The notes below the pieces were generated by a model that saw only the letters and a program-made list of their open reading frames with translations, was not told the origin of the DNA and made no database searches. This document shows, one piece after another, positions 58,147 through 64,000 of a DNA stretch of 64,000 bases (positions are counted from its first letter, which is position 1; the number at the start of each line of letters is the position of its first letter). Made by a program: the position numbers and the translations under genes. Location of the stretch: the NCBI RefSeq assembly GCF_002310815.1, contig NZ_CP011032.1, positions 3,326,001-3,390,000 of the forward strand. Reading direction: 5' to 3'. The stretch comes from Pseudoalteromonas tunicata. GTDB taxonomy: Bacteria; Pseudomonadota; Gammaproteobacteria; Enterobacterales; Alteromonadaceae.

Positions 58147-58656
58147 TTATTTGGCGTATCGCACTAAGCGTACAAAAACATCCGCTTGTTTACGTTTTAA
58201 ATTATTTTTACCACTATAAAACGCATAAGACCAAGCGTGATCAGCCATATCAATACTTGAAGTATTACTCCAATAATTTTCAGCCACGGTCTCCGGAAAT
58301 AACTCACTATTGATCGCAGGGTTAACACAACTGCGCTCAACTAACGTCGCCAGTTCTTTTGTACTTGGTAAATGCCAGTCGGAGTAATTGGCAAAGGTTG
58401 TTTGCTTGGCATTTAGTAATGCTTGCTGCCAAGTCATTTGTAATGCATTGCCTGAACATGTACTGGTATCACTTTGCCAGGTTTGTCCTAAACTACAACG
58501 CATCCACATCAAACCAGTCCGAAGATCGTGTGCAGTACCATCAACGCTGGTACTAAAAGACTCCGTACTGGTCGTCGCGATTAAATCTTTGTCATAGCAG
58601 GTTTGCGCCATGGCAGTTTGGCTAACAACCGCAAGGGCAAATACATAATATTTCAT
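58147..58656 (-). CDS. Exported DUF1566 (Lcl C-terminal-like) protein
   Basis: The 169-residue protein has a signal peptide (MKYYVFALAVVSQTAMA) and one DUF1566 domain, seen in DLRTGLMWMRCSLGQTW, WHLPSTKELATLVERSC, NYWSNTSS and FVRLVRY. The domain resembles the C-terminal part of the Legionella collagen-like adhesin and a C-type-lectin-like fold, so a binding role at the surface is likely. I use ATG 58656, with AGGAG upstream. It follows the DUF1566 lipoprotein gene by 9 bases, so the two are made together. Confidence 0.85.
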   Translation of the reverse strand: MKYYVFALAVVSQTAMAQTCYDKDLIATTSTESFSTSVDGTAHDLRTGLMWMRCSLGQTWQSDTSTCSGNALQMTWQQALLNAKQTTFANYSDWHLPSTKELATLVERSCVNPAINSELFPETVAENYWSNTSSIDMADHAWSYAFYSGKNNLKRKQADVFVRLVRYAK

Positions 58657-58665
58657 CGTCAACTC

Positions 58666-60339
58666 CTAAGGTGTTCTTACCAAACGTAAATAAGCGGTAC
58701 TGGTTTTTGGATAGGCCAAATCGTTACCGGTTTGAAAATCTAAAATCCAAGCAAAATTTAAACTTTGCCCATCAGCACTGGTTTCTTTAGTCCAATAACG
58801 TAGGTGTCCAAGCGTATTTGAGTTTGGCAAATTAGGAAAATACTCAGTATCTATTAATGGGCCATTCCCTTGTTTAGCGAGATCCATCAATCCCATCAAT
58901 TCGTTATAACTTGGAATACGCCAATTATTCGCCCCACAAAAATTAGCGGCGTTCACTTGGGCGACATAGGTTTCAATACCGCAATCAACATCACTTGGAC
59001 AAGACGATTTAGCTGCAGCTGCAAAGCCTGGCACTCCACCATTACCCTCGCCAGTGTAAAACCAACTATAACTATTTTGTCCTTCACGGAGTTGAGTATT
59101 AGGAATAATACCTATATTTGCTTGTTTCACTTCCCAAATCAGCCCTGTTACGTTGTCACGTACACAACTAAAATTAGTAGCAGTATCAGGTAATTCATCA
59201 GCAAATTCATCAAGCTTGGTAAAATCAAATGCGAGTGTACCAGCACCGACTTTATCGAGATAATCAGCAACAACATCACGCCCAAGCTCTGCATCTTGGC
59301 CTGGAAAATCCGCATTACCACAACTAATTGCAGCACTGTTGCTGTAGCATTTATTCATACCAGAATCATTATTAAGGCCAAGGGGTAAAGGTTGAAGGTT
59401 TATTTGAGTTTGTGCCGTAGCAGTGCGGCTATTATCATCAGTAATAGTTACCTCAAAAATTAATTGCTCGGCGATATCAATATCTGGCACGATAAAACGC
59501 GACTGACATTGCTCTGCATCAATTAAATTCACCAAAGTACCTGACACTTGTTGCCAGTAGCAGCTATAGCTGTCGGTTAGGGCTTTTGAAGCTGAAGCAT
59601 CGAGATTCACGGTTGCAAACTCGCCAACTGTTTGCGCATCTCCTGCATCAGCGGCAATTACTTGCGTGGTTTTTCGTAAAATCAAATCATGGTAGTTAGT
59701 ACTTTTCCCCCCCTCATCATCAGTAATCGTTAAACTAAATTGCACTTGGCTATCTTGCTCTAACAGTGGATGAGTAAAGGTTAAATCTTTATTAGTTAAG
59801 TCAGTAATTTCTAATGGTTCACCTGCGGTTTGTAACCATTTATAGCCAACAATTACCCCATCTGTATCGGGATCTTTGGAACCATCGCTACTAAGTATAA
59901 TGGTATCGTTGTATTTAGAAGGCAATTGGGCCGGTGCAGTTTGTTTGATGGAAACTATTGGTAATTGATTAACCGAGTTCACGGTGACAGTGACTGAATC
60001 CATCAAAATTTCTTTTGCTGGCGTAGTGTATTTGAGATCGAATACTAGCTGCGTTGTAAGCTTAACCGATGGTAATGTCACTGATTGCGTTGCACCAGTG
60101 AGTGGAAAATTACTTAATAGAGGGCCACTTACTTGTGACCATACGAATTCACCACCTGAAGGTGTTGCTTGACCGGCGAGTGTGATAACTGATTTTTCTG
60201 CTGCTGCTTGATCGCTACCTGCATTAATACTACTTACAGGCAGTGGAGCCGGTGTATTTGTTGAATCTCCCCCACCACCGCCACCACAAGCAGTCACTAA
60301 GCATACTGAAAGAGTGAGGCATACCAAGTTTCTATACAT
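58666..60339 (-). CDS. Lipoprotein with PKD-like repeats and a DUF1566 domain
   Basis: The 557-residue protein has a lipoprotein signal with lipobox LVTACGG (C18) followed by a glycine linker. Three PKD/REJ-like Ig domains come next (about 38-120, 128-220 and 230-315; for example SSDGSKDPDTDGVIVGYKW and DASASKALTDSYSCYW). A C-terminal DUF1566 domain (about 390-557) shows TGLIWEVKQAN, WRIPSYNELMGLMDLA, RYWTKETS and AYLRLVRTP. It is probably anchored in the outer membrane and displays a binding domain. It precedes the smaller DUF1566 gene by 9 bases. Confidence 0.87.
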   Translation of the reverse strand: MYRNLVCLTLSVCLVTACGGGGGGDSTNTPAPLPVSSINAGSDQAAAEKSVITLAGQATPSGGEFVWSQVSGPLLSNFPLTGATQSVTLPSVKLTTQLVFDLKYTTPAKEILMDSVTVTVNSVNQLPIVSIKQTAPAQLPSKYNDTIILSSDGSKDPDTDGVIVGYKWLQTAGEPLEITDLTNKDLTFTHPLLEQDSQVQFSLTITDDEGGKSTNYHDLILRKTTQVIAADAGDAQTVGEFATVNLDASASKALTDSYSCYWQQVSGTLVNLIDAEQCQSRFIVPDIDIAEQLIFEVTITDDNSRTATAQTQINLQPLPLGLNNDSGMNKCYSNSAAISCGNADFPGQDAELGRDVVADYLDKVGAGTLAFDFTKLDEFADELPDTATNFSCVRDNVTGLIWEVKQANIGIIPNTQLREGQNSYSWFYTGEGNGGVPGFAAAAKSSCPSDVDCGIETYVAQVNAANFCGANNWRIPSYNELMGLMDLAKQGNGPLIDTEYFPNLPNSNTLGHLRYWTKETSADGQSLNFAWILDFQTGNDLAYPKTSTAYLRLVRTP

Positions 60340-60399
60340 AATCTATTCCTGTACTAAGACTGAAACAGATGAAGCAAAAAACGAGCCAGCTATTGATTA

Positions 60400-60732
60400 C
60401 TAAAGGTAACTTTCCTGATGGATACGAACGAACAATTTAGTTCCTATTTTTGTGTAATCAATTTTATATTCACGACCGTCAAGTGCTTGAATAAAAAGTA
60501 AAGATTTCTCTTCACTAAAGACCTCAGGACTTGCTATGTGCATCACTTCAAGATAGCGCTCTTTAGCATCGCGACGGTTTTTTGGCAGTTCTTCTTTAAA
60601 TGGTTCAAGACCATGCTGAGTCACTTTAATCTTTGGGTGATTATCACCATTGACTAATACTAAGTCATACTTTTTTTCTTTGTGGATAATAGTATTACGA
60701 CCACTCAGAATATAAGCTCTTTCCAAACTCAT
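60400..60732 (-). CDS. Conserved-looking small protein, unknown function
   Basis: The 110-residue soluble protein lacks a signal peptide and cysteines. It reads as alternating strands and one helix (KNRRDAKERYLEVMHIASPE), with acidic and basic residues well mixed. I do not recognise it. It lies 27 bases after the DUF2982 gene, on the same strand, and 60 bases before the lipoprotein gene. The ribosome site is AGGAACAAG before the ATG. Cotranscription with the DUF2982 gene is likely. Confidence 0.7.
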   Translation of the reverse strand: MSLERAYILSGRNTIIHKEKKYDLVLVNGDNHPKIKVTQHGLEPFKEELPKNRRDAKERYLEVMHIASPEVFSEEKSLLFIQALDGREYKIDYTKIGTKLFVRIHQESYL

Positions 60733-60759
60733 GATCTTGTTCCTGTTATGCTTTTTATA

Positions 60760-61482
60760 TTACAACGATAATTCATCACTTACTGGACTCAAAATACTCT
60801 CGGCATTGAGTTGCCAACGATGAATTAAATAAACAAACTGATCAGCATTTCGATCCAGCATATTAAGCGGGATTAATAAATCATAGCCAATAAGTTGACG
60901 TAAGTTAATCATTCTATTAGCAAACATAGCGATCAATCCACTATAAACCTGCCCTTTTTGACTGCAAAAATCGGTATTTTCAACTAAAAATGACTCTACG
61001 TCTTGTATTTGTTGGTATTTTTCACGTAATGACTCACGCAATAAATGTCGTTGTTCGATTAATATTCGTGCAGCTAAACGTGGCGCAAGCTGCTGCAAAA
61101 AACTATCGTAATCTTTAACTTTGAGTCCAACGCAATTAAGGGGCTTATTTAACAGCTCATCACCAATACTAGGTATTCCTGCCACAGCAAGGTTCTCGCG
61201 AGTTAATTCCCAGCAACCATATTTGTGATGAAACTCTAATTGGTCTTGATAAAAAACCAAACTAAAGCGTGGTTCAGTCATTTTAAAATAACCAATTAAC
61301 ATTCCCACCAAACAAGCACTAATCAGCATTATTTCGGCAATTAAGATGGTACCGGGCTTTAACTTAATCGCTAACATTAAAATAAGTAGCGCTAAACTAC
61401 TGACTAAAAAAGTCTCGACACCATGTTTATTACTACTCGCTTGGATCACCAAGCGCATTTGCTCTTTTAAAAGCCTAACCAT
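60760..61482 (-). CDS. DUF2982 family membrane protein
   Basis: The 240-residue protein has two helices near the N-terminus (about 22-40 and 44-66), then a cytoplasmic part with LEFHHKYGCWELTRENL, GIPSIGDELLNKPLNCVGLKVKD (in two parts) and a helical region. This matches my memory of DUF2982 from Vibrio, Shewanella and Pseudoalteromonas; function is unknown. Its ATG lies inside the end of a 34-codon upstream frame (ATGGTTAG), so translation may be coupled. Confidence 0.72.
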   Translation of the reverse strand: MVRLLKEQMRLVIQASSNKHGVETFLVSSLALLILMLAIKLKPGTILIAEIMLISACLVGMLIGYFKMTEPRFSLVFYQDQLEFHHKYGCWELTRENLAVAGIPSIGDELLNKPLNCVGLKVKDYDSFLQQLAPRLAARILIEQRHLLRESLREKYQQIQDVESFLVENTDFCSQKGQVYSGLIAMFANRMINLRQLIGYDLLIPLNMLDRNADQFVYLIHRWQLNAESILSPVSDELSL

Positions 61483-61579
61483 AACGATAAAAACTAAAAT
61501 AAATAATAGCCATAAGTATCCCCCAGATCACCATAGCTCGAATAGTTCTACAATAAGGGCATTCGCTTAATTTTTTCAT
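61475..61579 (-). CDS. Candidate 34-residue membrane protein with CPYC motif
   Basis: The frame runs from ATG 61579 to TAG 61475. It encodes MKKLSECPYCRTIRAM, followed by a hydrophobic helix (about 17-30) and a short basic tail (YRYG). The CPYC motif, the basic stretch before the helix and the positive end look like a real small membrane protein. Its last codons overlap the start of the DUF2982 gene by 8 bases. The ribosome site (AAAGAACG) is weak. It may be a real coupled partner or a leader for the DUF2982 gene. It was found by reading; no comparison has been made. Confidence 0.5.
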   Translation of the reverse strand: MKKLSECPYCRTIRAMVIWGILMAIIYFSFYRYG

Positions 61580-61631
61580 AACGTTCTTTAATTAACTCTT
61601 AATTAATTACTCTGTTAAAACAATACAACAC

Positions 61632-61648
61632 TGTTTACACTTTAAACA
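61632..61648. promoter_or_regulatory. Dyad in the divergent region before the second RND operon
   Basis: TGTTTA-CACTT-TAAACA is a perfect 6-5-6 dyad lying between the divergent DUF2982 unit and the RND operon, 129 bases before the adaptor start. It is a possible operator or part of a promoter. Nothing else in this 197-base stretch stands out. Confidence 0.35.
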
Positions 61649-61776
61649 TAGCGATGATTGTTCCTAATAAGACATTGCTTTTACGGTCAATTGCCTTATT
61701 TATGAGATACATGGTAGATCAATTTTAGTCAGTATTACGTAAACTACTTAGCCCCTAACCATAGCGAAACTAACTT

Positions 61777-62838
61777 ATGCGCAATTATCAATTAGGTAAA
61801 ATTTTATTCCCATTTTTAATCATACTGCTGGTTGTAACTTGTATCTATTTATATTTACCCAAGCATTCTGATGCAAATCAAACCTTTGCTAATAAACCTG
61901 TCATTGTGAGTGCAGTTAATGTCACGATGCAAACTCAAAGTATCGATTTAGAATCCCTCGGCACTAGCAGAGCCAATGAAGCTATTTTTATTAAAAGTGC
62001 ACAAAATGACTACGTTACCGAAGTATTTTTTAATGACGGAGATATAGTCAAAAAAGGTCAAGTACTCGTTCAGCTTAATTCAGAACAAGAAAAATCTGCA
62101 GTAGCAGAACTGCAAATTAATTTAAAAGAAGAGCAACGACAACTCAATCGCTTAACTGAGCTTGCAAAAAGCCAAGCCACAGCAAAATCATTACTTGAAG
62201 AACAGCGATCTAAATTTGAAGCTACTCAGGTGCAACTCGCTTCAGCAACAATAAAGTTAGCCGAAATGACCATTACCGCACCATTTTCAGGCCGCTTAGG
62301 ACAGCGCTTAATTTCACCGGGTGCATTTATTACTAGCGCTAACGAAATCACTACTCTTGATGACATCAGCACCATTAAAGTTGATTTCAATGTGCCCGAA
62401 AAATACCTTGCAGCGCTAAAACCTAATATGGTTGTAACAGCAAAAAGCCCTGCATACCCAGATATAACCTTTTCAGGTGTGCTCAGCAACATTAGCTCTC
62501 GTATCAATCCAGCTACGCGTAGTGTGCCTGTTACGGCTAGTTTTGATAACAAAAATCAGCAATTACGCTCAGGCATGTTACTACACACTTTTGTTAAACT
62601 GTCTGAATTTAATGCGATTTTAGTTCCTGAGAAAGCGATTATTCCAATTGAAAATCAGCACTTTGTTTATGTAGTAGAAAATGGCCTAGCGAACCGTAAA
62701 GAAGTGACTATTTTACAACGCTTACACGGTCAGGTAGCGATTGCACAAGGGCTAAGCGAAGGACAACAAGTAGTTACTGAAGGTATCATTAAAATTCGCC
62801 CAGGTAGCAGCGTTGAAGTAAAAGGTGACGCACAGTGA
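61777..62838 (+). CDS. RND efflux periplasmic adaptor (membrane fusion protein)
   Basis: The 353-residue protein has one N-terminal helix (about 8-28) serving as anchor. The lipoyl half DVVKKGQVLVQLN-like segment (DIVKKGQVLVQLN) follows, then an alpha hairpin (about 95-145), the second half MTITAPFSGRLGQRLISPGAF, and a beta-barrel domain ending in TEGIIKIRPGSSVEV. It links the RND pump that follows to an outer membrane channel. Its stop overlaps the pump start by 4 bases (GTGA), so translation is coupled. Confidence 0.93.
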   Translation: MRNYQLGKILFPFLIILLVVTCIYLYLPKHSDANQTFANKPVIVSAVNVTMQTQSIDLESLGTSRANEAIFIKSAQNDYVTEVFFNDGDIVKKGQVLVQLNSEQEKSAVAELQINLKEEQRQLNRLTELAKSQATAKSLLEEQRSKFEATQVQLASATIKLAEMTITAPFSGRLGQRLISPGAFITSANEITTLDDISTIKVDFNVPEKYLAALKPNMVVTAKSPAYPDITFSGVLSNISSRINPATRSVPVTASFDNKNQQLRSGMLLHTFVKLSEFNAILVPEKAIIPIENQHFVYVVENGLANRKEVTILQRLHGQVAIAQGLSEGQQVVTEGIIKIRPGSSVEVKGDAQ

Positions 62839-64000
62839 AAATAACCGATATTTCAGTCAAACGACCGGTTTTTGCAATCGTAATCAACCTGTTGTTACTT
62901 ACTTTTGGCATAGTAGCATTTTCTATGTTGCCACTGCGCGAATATCCCGATATTGATACACCGATCGTTTCAATTAGCACTTCATATCCGGGGGCGTCAT
63001 CTGAAATTATTGAAACAAAAATCACCCAAATAATCGAAAACCAAATATCAGGCATTGAAGGGATAAAAAACATCAACTCTTCAAGTCGTAATGGTCGCTC
63101 AAATATCACAATTGAATTTAATATCAATCGTGATATCGATGCCGCAGCAAACGATGTGCGCGAACGAGTATCGCGGGCGCTCAATAATCTGCCAGATCAA
63201 GTACGCCCACCTGAGGTAACAAAATCTGATAGCGACGATAGCCCAATTGCTTGGTTTGTACTTAACAGCAATACCATGAACTCGCTTGAGCTGTCTGATT
63301 ACGCACAACGTTATATTGTTGACCGCATTGCGGTCGTTGATGGCGTAGCTAATGTGCGTGTTGGCGGTGAGCGTCGTTATGCGATGAAAATTTGGCTCAA
63401 CAGAGACCAAATGGCTGCTCGTGGCATCACAGCATCTGAAATCGAAACCGTATTACGCGCCGAAAACGTTGAGTTACCAGCTGGTGAAATTGAATCAGTT
63501 GACCGTGACTTTACAGTACGCACCGCTCGCAGCTATAAAAACCAAGAAGACTTTGAAAACCTTGTTGTTAAACGTGGCCTTGATGGTTATTTAGTGCGAT
63601 TAAACGAAGTTGCTGACGTTAAACTTGAAGCCCAAGATGAAGAAAACCTGTTTCGAGGTAATGGCCGCAATATGATTGGCCTTGGCATCATTAAACAAGC
63701 TAAAGCCAATACCTTAACCGTGGTTGAAAATGCTCGCGCCGAACTTAACAAAATTAAACAAAGTTTACCGCAAGGCACCACCATCGAAGATAGCTACGAT
63801 TCATCTATTTTTATTAGCGAATCAATCAACGAAGTATATCGCACCTTAATTATTTCGATGATCCTTGTTGTGCTAGTTATCTATTTATTTTTAGGTAATT
63901 TACGCGCCACGCTTATTCCAGCTCTTACCGTACCTGTCGCCCTAATTGGTAGTTTTATGTTTTTATATGCCATGGGTTACTCGATTAATCTATTAACTTT
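62835..64000 (+). CDS. RND efflux pump permease (N-terminal part, cut by window edge)
   Basis: 388 codons are visible. They start at GTG 62835 with the typical VKITDISVKRPVFAIVINLL and continue with LPLREYPDIDTPIVSISTSYPGASSEIIE. The first porter loop and the start of helix 2 onward follow (MILVVLVIYLFLGNLRATLIPALTVPVALIG). The sequence fits the HAE1 drug-exporting group, close to the Vibrio and Pseudoalteromonas MexF/AcrB-like type. The proton-relay region lies beyond the edge. The adaptor-then-pump order is the normal one, unlike the other RND pair in this window. Confidence 0.93.
   Translation, partial: MKITDISVKRPVFAIVINLLLLTFGIVAFSMLPLREYPDIDTPIVSISTSYPGASSEIIETKITQIIENQISGIEGIKNINSSSRNGRSNITIEFNINRDIDAAANDVRERVSRALNNLPDQVRPPEVTKSDSDDSPIAWFVLNSNTMNSLELSDYAQRYIVDRIAVVDGVANVRVGGERRYAMKIWLNRDQMAARGITASEIETVLRAENVELPAGEIESVDRDFTVRTARSYKNQEDFENLVVKRGLDGYLVRLNEVADVKLEAQDEENLFRGNGRNMIGLGIIKQAKANTLTVVENARAELNKIKQSLPQGTTIEDSYDSSIFISESINEVYRTLIISMILVVLVIYLFLGNLRATLIPALTVPVALIGSFMFLYAMGYSINLLT

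Noticed and set aside
60266..60292. C-rich tract in the lipoprotein gene as a possible phase-variation site
   Set aside because: The glycine run after the lipobox uses mixed codons; the longest single-base run is five, too short for frequent slippage.

Overview
This is AT-rich bacterial chromosome with housekeeping content typical of a marine gammaproteobacterium of the order Alteromonadales. A Pseudoalteromonas-like host is my inference from several traits: PanP in place of PanD, very large PstC and PstA subunits, a DUF2982 protein, many c-di-GMP and chemotaxis proteins, and a TonB receptor paired with a CadC-like regulator. I see no rRNA or tRNA gene, no CRISPR array, no insertion sequence and no prophage.

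Layout. 1-4762 (minus) carries queA, tgt, yajC, secD and the start of secF: queuosine tRNA modification plus the Sec accessory complex. 4933-7785 (plus) holds a REC-REC-PAS-GGDEF-EAL protein and a small membrane protein. 7871-9901 (minus) is a tight three-gene unit of ECF sigma factor, membrane-anchored partner and exported coiled-coil protein. 10030-11820 holds an HDOD protein convergent with an OxyR. 11964-19685 (minus) is a phosphate block: a Pho box, pstC-pstA-pstB-phoU, then a DUF47 protein and a PiT transporter behind an apparent terminator. 19980-24422 holds a tandem-ACT regulator, panP and a membrane EAL protein.

24475-28850 (minus) is a coupled operon: mpl, ubiX, yadG, yadH and a TrmB-like methyltransferase. 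28933-34202 holds an exported metalloprotease, fbp and an exported FG-GAP protein. 34411-36360 (plus) has a Cys-rich zinc-type protein, then a TetR regulator with its operator and an alpha/beta hydrolase. 36397-37414 (minus) is a PadR/membrane-protein pair behind a striking inverted repeat. 37725-40282 holds a soluble CZB chemoreceptor convergent with an orphan N6-adenine methylase. 40360-46901 (minus) holds an RND pump with its adaptor, a 3-mercaptopyruvate sulfurtransferase and a KpsS-like glycan protein.

47065-53394 holds a small beta-barrel, a CHMI-family protein, and a CadC-like membrane regulator divergent from a TonB-dependent receptor. 53533-57187 holds zapE, rsuA and a Cache chemoreceptor. 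57248-61579 (minus) holds mostly envelope proteins of unknown role: a YggN-type protein, two DUF1566 proteins, a small unknown, a DUF2982 protein, and a 34-residue membrane ORF coupled to it. 61777-64000 (plus) starts a second RND efflux operon cut by the window edge.

The regulatory signals I trust most are the Pho box before pstC, the TetR palindrome placed inside a predicted promoter, the double dyad before padR, and about a dozen intrinsic terminators that define the transcription units. No wholly new system is demonstrated. The best candidates for undescribed biology are the sigma/partner/coiled-coil unit, the PadR/membrane-protein pair, the DUF1566 cluster with its upstream small ORF, and the TrmB-like enzyme with altered motifs.
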